A program made the translations under genes and the position numbers. Below the pieces are notes generated by a model. It saw only the letters and a list, made by a program, of their open reading frames with translations. It did not search any database and had not been told where the DNA came from. Below, in pieces: positions 1 to 5,102 of a stretch of DNA of 5,102 nt; within the stretch, counting starts at the first letter, position 1; each line of letters begins with the position of its first letter. The DNA is from Candidatus Cloacimonadota bacterium (GTDB taxonomy: Bacteria; Cloacimonadota; Cloacimonadia; Cloacimonadales; TCS61), in assembly GCA_027858325.1 (NCBI GenBank), contig JAQICU010000372.1, positions 1-5,102 on the forward strand. Direction: 5' to 3'.

Positions 1-312
1 ACTTTGGGTTATGGCTTTCTGGAAAAGGTTTACGAAAATGCAATGATGATTGACATTAGAAAAGCAGGTTTGAATTGTGAAAATCAAATTCCAATAAAAG
101 TATTTTATCAAAATGAGATAATCGGTGAATATTTTGCTGATGTTTTAGTTGAGAACAAAATTATCATCGAATTAAAAGCTATAAAACAACTAACTAAACA
201 AGATGAAGTTCAGCTGTTGAATTCTTTATCTTCTACTAAAATTGAAATTGGTCTACTATTGAATTTTGGTGAGAAACCAGAAATAAAAGAAAGATCTTTG
301 ATAATAAATTAA
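1..312 (+). CDS. GxxExxY family protein, PD-(D/E)XK nuclease-like (5'-partial)
   Basis: The reading frame is open from base 1, so the gene starts upstream of the window. The TTG at 4-6 is very unlikely to be the start, because the family normally has about 20 residues before this point. Counting codon 4-6 as residue 1, the name-giving motif is G4-F-L-E7-K-V-Y10. A nuclease-like core follows: D46 in FADVLVENK, then E56-L-K58 in IIIELKAI, matching the D...ExK pattern of the PD-(D/E)XK fold. The QLLNSLSSTKIEIGLLLNFG stretch is typical of the family C-terminus. The family is widespread, often multicopy and functionally uncharacterised; nuclease activity is inferred from fold only. The downstream gap is filled by an inverted repeat, a context of interest. 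Family assignment is strong; function is unknown. Confidence 0.85.
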   Translation, partial: TLGYGFLEKVYENAMMIDIRKAGLNCENQIPIKVFYQNEIIGEYFADVLVENKIIIELKAIKQLTKQDEVQLLNSLSSTKIEIGLLLNFGEKPEIKERSLIIN

Positions 313-334
313 AGAAATATAAAGTGAAATTATA

Positions 335-439
335 GCTCACGGACAAACACAGATGAGCACGGATAAAGATAAAACTCGTTTTGTAATTCTGGTTTATCCG
401 GTTGTTTTTAATCCGTTAAATCCGTGAAGATCCGTGAGC
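335..439. repeat. Dispersed inverted repeat, copy 1 (ACGGAT units)
   Basis: This imperfect inverted repeat fills most of the gap between the GxxExxY gene and tldD. The left arm (335-364) starts GCTCACGGA and carries ACGGAC/ACAGAT/ACGGAT cores at 339, 349 and 359, exactly 10 bases apart. The right arm (410-439) is its inverse, with ATCCGT cores at 411, 420 and 430, ending in TCCGTGAGC. The spacer is about 45 bases. It ends 6 bases before the tldD Shine-Dalgarno site, so in RNA it could fold into a long imperfect hairpin in the 5' leader. There is no T-tract after the right arm, so a standard terminator is not supported. Related copies lie at 1901-2016 and 2412-2463. Confidence 0.85.
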
Positions 440-456
440 AAAACTAGGGAGAAAAA

Positions 457-1896
457 ATGAAAAAATTAGTTTATGACATTATCAATAAATTAACCGTACA
501 GAACATCACTTATGCTGATGTTCGTTTTACGGATACCGATAAACAGCAGATATATTTTGAAAAAGGTAAATTGAAATATTTTGGTTCGGATATGGATTCA
601 CTTGCTCTGGGAATTCGTGTATTGGCAGATGGCTGCTGGGGTTTTGCCGGAACCACGATCCTAAACCAAACATCTATTGATAAAACAATAAAAAAAGCAA
701 TTTCCAATGCTAGAACGGGAAGTAAATTTCGCAACGAACCTGCTTCTTTTAAGAAGTTAAAACCGATTCAAGACAGCTATCTTTTCAAACCTATAGAAGA
801 TCCATTTCTCATGGATGATAAATACAAAATCGATTTCCATGAGAAAATAGCTCAAAAACTGGTTGGTAATGAGAAGATTGTATATTCAAATGTTTACACA
901 GAATTCTATCGTCAATACAAGATCTTTGCCAGTACAACCGGAACTTTGGTTGATTCTCTGGTTTATGATTCAATGCCTATGATGTATGTTTTAGCTTCTG
1001 ATGGTAAAGTGTCTATGTGCCGAACTTATCCCGGACACATGAATGGCAGACGTGGTGGTTTTGAAGTAGTACGAGATGTAAAACTGGAAGAAAATACTAA
1101 AACAATAATTGAAGAGGCAATTAAACTGATAGATGCTCCACGAATTGAAGAAGAAAAGGCCAATTTAATTATTGGAAGTGGTCATCTTGCTTTACAATTA
1201 CATGAATCTGCCGGACATGCTACAGAAGCAGATAGAATATTTGGTAAAGAAATTTCCTATGCTGGTAAGACGTTCATAAAACCTGCAATGCTTGGTAATT
1301 TCAAATACGGTTCTGATCTTGTGAATATTTACAGTGATAGTATGAATAAAGGTGGGATGGGCTATCACATTGTAGATGATGAAGGAACACCAGGTGCAAC
1401 AGTAGATATTGTAAAAAATGGAATTCTTGTAGATCAACAGACTTCCCAGGAAAATGCAGCTTTGCTCGGTGTGCAGCCAAGTTCCAATATGTTGGCTTCT
1501 TTTGCTGATGATATTCCGCTTATTCGTATGACCAATTTCTGTTTGGCTCCGGGGAAAGGTAGTTTAGATGATCTGATCAAATCCACTGAAAATGGTTACT
1601 ATATTGATTTTACTAAAACTTGGAGTATTGATGATAATCGGAATAATTTCCAATTTACTACTGAGATCGGCTGGAAGATAGAGAATGGAGAATTGAAACA
1701 TATTGTAAAAGAACCAACGTATTTTGGGATCACTCCCGAATTCTGGGCAGCCTGCGACGGAATTTGCGGTGAAGAAGAATGGGATTTCCAGGGCACTTTC
1801 CATTGTGGAAAAGGCGAACCCGGACAGGCAATGCATCTTTCTCATGGAGTTGCTCCTGCCAGATTCAAGAATATCGTTTGTAATGTAAAAGCGTGA
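457..1896 (+). CDS. tldD: TldD family zinc metalloprotease
   Basis: This is a complete 479-residue protein, close to the 481 of E. coli TldD. The catalytic signature is H249-E-S-A-G-H254 (HExxxH) followed by ATEAD, typical of the TldD subunit and absent from the non-catalytic partner TldE/PmbA. A late cysteine, C450 in FHCGKGEPGQ, matches the position of the third zinc ligand of the family. The N-terminal half (about 1-230) is the family's substrate-chamber domain. TldD with TldE forms a cytoplasmic protease that trims unfolded peptides, known in E. coli for microcin B17 maturation and CcdA antitoxin degradation. The substrate here cannot be read from the sequence. ATG 457 is set by AGGGAG at 446-451 with a 5-base spacer. 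No tldE gene adjoins it: the neighbours are a GxxExxY gene and a VOC gene, so the partner must lie elsewhere or be absent. ACGGAT-type repeats bracket the gene on both sides. Confidence 0.9.
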   Translation: MKKLVYDIINKLTVQNITYADVRFTDTDKQQIYFEKGKLKYFGSDMDSLALGIRVLADGCWGFAGTTILNQTSIDKTIKKAISNARTGSKFRNEPASFKKLKPIQDSYLFKPIEDPFLMDDKYKIDFHEKIAQKLVGNEKIVYSNVYTEFYRQYKIFASTTGTLVDSLVYDSMPMMYVLASDGKVSMCRTYPGHMNGRRGGFEVVRDVKLEENTKTIIEEAIKLIDAPRIEEEKANLIIGSGHLALQLHESAGHATEADRIFGKEISYAGKTFIKPAMLGNFKYGSDLVNIYSDSMNKGGMGYHIVDDEGTPGATVDIVKNGILVDQQTSQENAALLGVQPSSNMLASFADDIPLIRMTNFCLAPGKGSLDDLIKSTENGYYIDFTKTWSIDDNRNNFQFTTEIGWKIENGELKHIVKEPTYFGITPEFWAACDGICGEEEWDFQGTFHCGKGEPGQAMHLSHGVAPARFKNIVCNVKA

Positions 1897-1900
1897 GTGA

Positions 1901-2016
1901 GCTCACGGATGAACACAGATAAAAACGGATTGGGGCATTAAACAGGAAACTATCTTCGAAGTTTATTTTGTCCTATATTTTTTTCTAATCCGTTCAATCC
2001 GTGAAAATCAGTGAGC
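1901..2016. repeat. Dispersed inverted repeat, copy 2 (ACGGAT units)
   Basis: This inverted repeat begins 4 bases after the tldD stop and ends 13 bases before the Shine-Dalgarno site of the VOC gene, so it forms nearly the whole gap. The left arm (1901-1931) has ACGGAT/ACAGAT/ACGGAT cores at 1905, 1915 and 1925. The right arm (1987-2016) has ATCCGT/ATCCGT/ATCAGT cores at 1988, 1997 and 2007 and ends in GTGAGC. The 9 and 10 base spacing of the right arm is the same as in copy 1. The spacer is about 55 bases and AT-rich, with a T-run near 1979-1984 that lies before, not after, the right arm. The first 52 bases match copy 3 at 48 positions. Confidence 0.87.
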
Positions 2017-2029
2017 TAAAACATAAATT

Positions 2030-2034
2030 GGAGG
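2030..2034 (+). promoter_or_regulatory. Shine-Dalgarno site that fixes the VOC gene start
   Basis: GGAGG lies 5 bases before ATG 2040. It decides against an in-frame GTG at 2001 that would add 13 residues encoded partly by the repeat's right arm and has no ribosome binding site. Confidence 0.85.
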
Positions 2035-2039
2035 TTACA

Positions 2040-2384
2040 ATGAATCAATTTTGTCATATTGAGATTCCTGCACCCGATTTGGAGAAAGCTACAAAATTTT
2101 ATACCGATGTATTTGGTTGGGAAATTGAGATTATGGAAGGTGGGAATTACGCTTTCTTTAAAGATGGACTTGTCGGTTGCGGATTTGACCCGGATATGAA
2201 AGTTTGTGAAGGTGGACCGAATTTAGTTTTAGAGTGTGATGATATTCCGTCAAAAATGTCTGAGATAATTGCAGCCGGAGGAAAACAAACCAAAGATAAA
2301 ACAGAGATCGGTGGCGATATGGGATTTTATGCCAGTTTTCTCGATCCAAACGGAAACCGTCTTTCTATCTGGAGCAAGACTTAA
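2040..2384 (+). CDS. VOC superfamily (glyoxalase/bleomycin resistance fold) protein
   Basis: This is a 114-residue single-domain protein of the vicinal oxygen chelate superfamily. The opening FCHIEIPAPDLEKATKFYTDVFGW (residues 4-27) is the classic first beta-strand and helix of these proteins. FLDPNGNRLSIW (100-111) is the closing beta-hairpin. Candidate metal ligands are H6 and E65 (in LVLEC). The usual C-terminal acidic ligand position, after GNRL, is occupied by S109, so a complete metal site is doubtful. Family members include glyoxalases, dioxygenases, drug-binding proteins and many small proteins of unknown role, and nothing here separates these. The start is ATG 2040, supported by GGAGG. 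The gene sits between the right arm of repeat copy 2 and the left arm of copy 3. Fold assignment is firm; substrate is unknown. Confidence 0.85.
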   Translation: MNQFCHIEIPAPDLEKATKFYTDVFGWEIEIMEGGNYAFFKDGLVGCGFDPDMKVCEGGPNLVLECDDIPSKMSEIIAAGGKQTKDKTEIGGDMGFYASFLDPNGNRLSIWSKT

Positions 2385-2411
2385 TATTATTCAGATTGTT
2401 CCAGAATGATA

Positions 2412-2463
2412 GCTCACGGATGAACACAGATAAAAACGGATTGGAGCTTTAAGCAAGAAACTA
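2412..2463. repeat. Dispersed repeat, copy 3 (left arm only)
   Basis: This stretch starts 27 bases after the VOC stop. It matches 1901-1952 of copy 2 at 48 of 52 positions, including the first 33 bases without a mismatch, then similarity stops. ACGGAT/ACAGAT/ACGGAT cores are at 2416, 2426 and 2436. No right arm follows. Instead the sequence continues into two unrelated small stem-loops (2472-2525). This looks like a truncated or interrupted element. The match runs about 20 bases past the arm into the spacer, so the repeated unit is longer than the arm itself. Confidence 0.83.
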
Positions 2464-2471
2464 AATCTCAT

Positions 2472-2491
2472 TATGTAGCTCCGGCTATGTA
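2472..2491. repeat. Short stem-loop repeat, TAGCTCC..CTATGTA type, copy A
   Basis: TATGTAGC and GCTATGTA can pair over 8 positions, two of them G-U, around a TCCG loop. The 20 bases match the stem-loop at 5081-5100 at 15 positions, and both are followed by A. Lying in an intergenic gap, it is a candidate small palindromic dispersed repeat. With only two copies visible, the family status is tentative. Confidence 0.5.
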
Positions 2492-2503
2492 ACGTAAATT
2501 GCA

Positions 2504-2525
2504 TCACACAGCAGAAGCTGTGTGA
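2504..2525. other. Perfect 9-bp stem-loop upstream of the PH-domain gene
   Basis: TCACACAGC and GCTGTGTGA form a perfect 9-bp stem around an AGAA loop. GACGAGGATTG follows with no T-run, so it is not a normal intrinsic terminator on the + strand. It sits 26 bases before the Shine-Dalgarno site of the membrane PH-domain gene. It could be an operator, a leader hairpin or part of a mobile palindromic element; the sequence alone cannot decide. Confidence 0.55.
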
Positions 2526-2551
2526 CGAGGATTGTACGAGGTCGAAATAAT

Positions 2552-2558
2552 AGGGAGG
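2552..2558 (+). promoter_or_regulatory. Shine-Dalgarno site that fixes the PH-domain gene start
   Basis: AGGGAGG lies 6 bases before ATG 2565. It decides against an in-frame TTG at 2532, which lies just past the 2504-2525 hairpin, would add 11 residues and has no comparable site. Confidence 0.85.
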
Positions 2559-2564
2559 AATAAA

Positions 2565-3158
2565 ATGGAAATTAAACCAGACAAAAAATTGATCACAAAA
2601 TCGTGGTTAACACTTATAACGATATCAATTCTCATTGTGCTTTTAGCATGCGCTTTGTACATAATTCCGGCTTTAGATAACGATGTTGAATTTACTGAGT
2701 TTTCTTATTATTTATGGTGGATTGTAATTGGCTTGATTCTTTTAATGTGGATCATCACCGCACCGATCATGATCTTATGGATCAAGAATCTATCCTACTT
2801 TTTAGAAGCTGATAAGATAGTTATCAAAAAAGGGATTCTCACCAAGATCAAACAGAATATTCCTTTTAGGATGATCACCGATTTCATGCTGGAAAGAACT
2901 CTTTACGATAGATGGTTAGGAATTGGCTCGATCAAAATACAAACTGCAGGGCAAACTCAAAATGCTACAGGTTATGAAGGCAAACTTGCCGGTTTGACAA
3001 ACTGGGATGAACTGCACGAGAAATTAAGATCAGATCTCAGCGAAGCGAGAGCATCTACAAAAGAAATTTCCAAATCTTCTAAACTTGACGAAGGTGCTTT
3101 GGAAAATATTCTGATCGAGCTTAAAAAGATAAGCAGCATTTTGGAAAAAGGAAAATAG
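2565..3158 (+). CDS. Membrane protein with bacterial PH domain (bPH2/DUF304, YdbS-like)
   Basis: This is a 197-residue protein. Two hydrophobic helices (about 14-34 and 49-73), separated by an acidic loop (DNDVEFTEF), form a membrane hairpin. A bPH2-type domain follows directly from about residue 78: YFLEADKIVIKKGILTKIKQNIPFRMITDFMLERTLYDRWLG, then GSIKIQTAG. This matches the family pattern of a strand pair, the 'IP...I.D' turn and the 'R.LGIG.I.I.TAG' strands. LAGLTNWDELHEKL closes the domain. Residues 155-197 are a charged, probably helical tail beyond the usual domain end. Members of this family are widespread and mostly uncharacterised; lipid or protein binding at the membrane is inferred. 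It is the first gene of a likely three-gene operon, with 32 bases to the lipoprotein gene. Confidence 0.82.
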   Translation: MEIKPDKKLITKSWLTLITISILIVLLACALYIIPALDNDVEFTEFSYYLWWIVIGLILLMWIITAPIMILWIKNLSYFLEADKIVIKKGILTKIKQNIPFRMITDFMLERTLYDRWLGIGSIKIQTAGQTQNATGYEGKLAGLTNWDELHEKLRSDLSEARASTKEISKSSKLDEGALENILIELKKISSILEKGK

Positions 3159-3190
3159 TATAAGAGTTAATTGTTAACGAGGAGATCAAA

Positions 3191-3892
3191 ATGAAAAAGA
3201 ATTTCCCAATATTCCTGTTATTGTTATTAATGCTTGTATTTACCGGATGTCTACCCAGTTATCATTATGGATATATGGGAACGGAGCATGCAGCTCTTTT
3301 GAATAATCGTGATACAGGACTTACAAATTATACTGGAATAAGTGCATCTACGGGTGGCGCATCTAATGAAGATGAAAGATCGACAACTTTGAAATTGCGA
3401 CATCAAATCAATTCTACTTACAAGTGGTGTTCCTTCTCTGCTCATGCTGATGCCTATACAGGATTTCATTCTGTGGAAGCAGTTGAAGAATATGCAGGGG
3501 AAAGTTATGATTATTACGGGATAGCACCTCAGATATCAACCTCAATATTCTATCCATTTAAAGCTGGTCGTTGGGGAATTTATGGATCATTGGGTACATT
3601 TTGGGAATTCGGTTCATATCCTGATTGGATTGAAAAAGTTGACAATGATAGTTTATTAATATTGGAAGATGGTGAATTTATGGGAAAAGTTTGTTTCGGA
3701 GGTGTTGGAATATTACATGAAGTTATTCATTCGGAAGACAAAATGGTCTCTTTCCAAATAGGAACCGGCATTCCTGGGATTATTCATAGTTTTACCAGCT
3801 TTCATAATAGAAAGTATGTTATTTCTATTGGAGTAAGTTTTATATTTGATAGTTTTGGTTCAGTTTTCGTTAATTATATAAGAAAATGGTAG
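3191..3892 (+). CDS. Lipoprotein of unknown function, possible outer-membrane beta-rich protein
   Basis: This is a 233-residue protein that I do not recognise. It has a clear type II signal peptide: MKKN, a long leucine-rich core (residues 6-17) and a lipobox FTG-C20, predicting a lipid-anchored mature protein of 214 residues. The mature part is rich in Gly, Ser, Tyr and Phe. It contains several alternating strand-like stretches (about 106-122, 127-141, 165-180, 185-200 and 208-220) and ends in a tryptophan, features seen in outer-membrane beta-barrel or beta-sandwich proteins. Mature cysteines besides the anchor are C80 and C168. ATG 3191 is supported by AGGAG at 3180-3184 with a 6-base spacer. 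Tight spacing on both sides places it in an operon with the PH-domain and aldo/keto reductase genes. Export and lipidation are fairly sure; the role is unknown. Confidence 0.82.
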   Translation: MKKNFPIFLLLLLMLVFTGCLPSYHYGYMGTEHAALLNNRDTGLTNYTGISASTGGASNEDERSTTLKLRHQINSTYKWCSFSAHADAYTGFHSVEAVEEYAGESYDYYGIAPQISTSIFYPFKAGRWGIYGSLGTFWEFGSYPDWIEKVDNDSLLILEDGEFMGKVCFGGVGILHEVIHSEDKMVSFQIGTGIPGIIHSFTSFHNRKYVISIGVSFIFDSFGSVFVNYIRKW

Positions 3893-3923
3893 TTGCTTTA
3901 AATAATTGAGGGGATAGATAATT

Positions 3924-5066
3924 ATGCGATATCGTAAATTGTGTGGAGAAGAAGTTTCAATTCTGGGATTTGGTGCAATGCGCTTTCCCATACTAGATAA
4001 AAACCAAAAGCTGATCGATGTGGAAAAAACTGAAGAGATGTTTGACTATGCAATTGAGCATGGTGTGAATTATATTGATACAGCTTATCCCTATCATGGT
4101 GGGGAAAGCGAGATATTTGTTGGAAACTATCTGAAAGAACGCGGCTTGAGAGACAAAATAATTCTGACAACTAAACTTCCTGCCTGGTTGATAAAAGAAG
4201 AAGCCGATTTTGATAAATATTTTACTGAACAATTAGAAAAACTGCAGACGGACTATTTCGATTTTTATTTACTGCATTCTTTAAATGCAAAATCGTGGCA
4301 GAATATTAAAGATCTCGGTGTGCTTGAATGGTGTGAAAAAATGAAAGCTAGGGGAAAGATAAAACATATTGGATTTTCCTTTCATGATTCATACTCAGTG
4401 TTCAAGAAAATAGTGGATGCTTATGATAAATGGGAGTTCTGTCAGCTTCAGTATAATTACATGGATTTAGAATTTCAAGCCGGCGAGAAGGGATTCAGAT
4501 ATGCCCTTAAAAATAACCTTGAAGTTATCGTAATGGAACCGCTGCGAGGTGGTCAACTTGCTAAAACTCCACCACTGGAAATTGATAAACTGTGGCAGAA
4601 ATTTCCAGAGGAACGTTCCTATGCTGATGGTGCTCTGCAATGGCTTTGGAATAAGAAAGAAGTTCCGATCCTTTTAAGTGGGATGACAACTTTGCAGCAT
4701 GTGAAAGAAAACATTGAAAGTGCCAATAGAGCAGAAATTGGAATATTTTCCATGGAAGAACTGGATCTTTTTAAAACTATCAGAACTGCATATTTAAAGC
4801 GTTCACCTTTCTTCTGTACAACATGTAAATACTGCGAACCATGTCCTCACGGTGTAGCAATCTCCACCGTGTTAGGATTTTACATGATGAACATTATGTA
4901 TGATGATCTGGATAAAAGCAGGATGTTCTACAATAGTTTTTTAAGAGAAGAAAACAGGGCAGATAAATGCAACGAATGTGGTGAGTGTTTGGTAAAATGC
5001 CCGCAGCAGATCGAGATAATAAAATGGCTGAAAGAATCACATAAGGTTTTGAAAAAAGATAAATAA
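3924..5066 (+). CDS. Aldo/keto reductase with C-terminal 4Fe-4S ferredoxin-like domain
   Basis: This is a complete 380-residue protein. Residues 1 to about 285 form an aldo/keto reductase TIM barrel, opening with the usual strand VSILGFGAMRFP. The catalytic tetrad is visible: D52 and Y57 in IDTAYPYHGGESE, K84 in LTTKLP and H118 in YLLHSL. The C-terminal part carries two cysteine motifs: C298xxC301xxC304xxC307P and C349xxC352xxC355xxxC359P. This is the known architecture of ferredoxin-tailed oxidoreductases common in anaerobes, where iron-sulfur clusters are thought to link carbonyl reduction to electron transfer. One or two clusters are possible. The substrate is unknown. The Shine-Dalgarno site is AGGGG at 3909-3913, with a rather long 10-base spacer. 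It is the last gene of the probable operon, 31 bases after the lipoprotein gene; that link looks positional rather than metabolic. Confidence 0.9.
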   Translation: MRYRKLCGEEVSILGFGAMRFPILDKNQKLIDVEKTEEMFDYAIEHGVNYIDTAYPYHGGESEIFVGNYLKERGLRDKIILTTKLPAWLIKEEADFDKYFTEQLEKLQTDYFDFYLLHSLNAKSWQNIKDLGVLEWCEKMKARGKIKHIGFSFHDSYSVFKKIVDAYDKWEFCQLQYNYMDLEFQAGEKGFRYALKNNLEVIVMEPLRGGQLAKTPPLEIDKLWQKFPEERSYADGALQWLWNKKEVPILLSGMTTLQHVKENIESANRAEIGIFSMEELDLFKTIRTAYLKRSPFFCTTCKYCEPCPHGVAISTVLGFYMMNIMYDDLDKSRMFYNSFLREENRADKCNECGECLVKCPQQIEIIKWLKESHKVLKKDK

Positions 5067-5080
5067 AAGTAAAATCTTGC

Positions 5081-5100
5081 TGCATAGCTCCCACTATGTA
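5081..5100. repeat. Short stem-loop repeat, TAGCTCC..CTATGTA type, copy B
   Basis: TGCATAG and CTATGTA pair over 7 positions (one G-U) around CTCCCA. It starts 14 bases after the reductase stop and matches 2472-2491 at 15 of 20 positions. It could serve as a 3' mRNA hairpin, but the window ends two bases later, so any T-tract or further repeat sequence is not visible. Confidence 0.45.
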
Positions 5101-5102
5101 AT

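Noticed and set aside
335..439. CRISPR-like or terminator reading of the ACGGAT repeats
   Set aside because: The units are 10-base and contiguous, with no regular repeat-spacer pattern, so this is not CRISPR. No T-tract follows the right arms, so an intrinsic terminator is not supported.
1198..1845. Minus-strand open frames opposite tldD
   Set aside because: They have low-complexity or cysteine-rich translations with no recognisable domain, lie wholly inside a well-supported gene and lack ribosome binding sites; they are shadows of it.
1960..1986. Possible promoter in the AT-rich spacer of repeat copy 2
   Set aside because: The T-rich run gives chance matches to -10 boxes, but no convincing paired -35 element or TAnnTTTG-type box at correct spacing was found.
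2001..2039. N-terminal extension of the VOC protein from GTG 2001
   Set aside because: The extra 13 codons begin inside the right arm of the repeat and have no Shine-Dalgarno site, whereas ATG 2040 has GGAGG at the right distance and begins the canonical VOC fold.
2532..2564. N-terminal extension of the PH-domain protein from TTG 2532
   Set aside because: ATG 2565 has a strong AGGGAGG site; the TTG has none, and the added residues do not resemble the family.
333..5090. Shared TAGCTC at the start of the long repeats and in the short stem-loops
   Set aside because: The match is only six or seven bases and is missing from copy 2 (which has GAGCTC), so common origin of the two repeat families is not supported.

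Overview
The window reads as AT-rich chromosomal DNA from a Gram-negative, probably anaerobic bacterium. The Gram-negative call rests on a lipoprotein with a terminal aromatic residue and strand-like sequence. The anaerobic call rests on an aldo/keto reductase with an 8-cysteine iron-sulfur tail. Purine-rich Shine-Dalgarno sites precede all five complete genes. The overall style resembles the FCB group (Cloacimonadota or relatives), but this is a low-confidence guess because no rRNA or marker gene is present. Every supported gene is on the + strand, and no gene-free stretch exceeds about 180 bases.

Left half (1-2463): the 3' part of a GxxExxY-family (PD-(D/E)XK-like) gene, a complete tldD metalloprotease gene, and a small VOC (glyoxalase-fold) gene. 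The gaps between and after these genes are largely filled by one dispersed repeat family. Two copies (335-439 and 1901-2016) are inverted repeats whose arms are three 9-10 base units built on ACGGAT. A third copy (2412-2463) has only the left arm and then changes into unrelated hairpin sequence.

Middle (2464-2564): two small stem-loops lie upstream of the next gene. One (2472-2491) resembles a second stem-loop at the right edge of the window (5081-5100), which suggests a second, short palindromic repeat family.

Right half (2565-5066): three closely spaced co-directional genes, with gaps of 32 and 31 bases and a Shine-Dalgarno site each, probably form an operon. They encode a two-helix membrane protein with a bacterial PH domain, a lipoprotein of unknown function, and a ferredoxin-tailed aldo/keto reductase. 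No shared pathway is evident.

The protein-coding genes are mostly ordinary. The repeats are the part most worth a second look: their regular 10-base internal period, the way they fill intergenic gaps, and their position beside a GxxExxY gene. I do not see a clear new defence or biosynthetic system.
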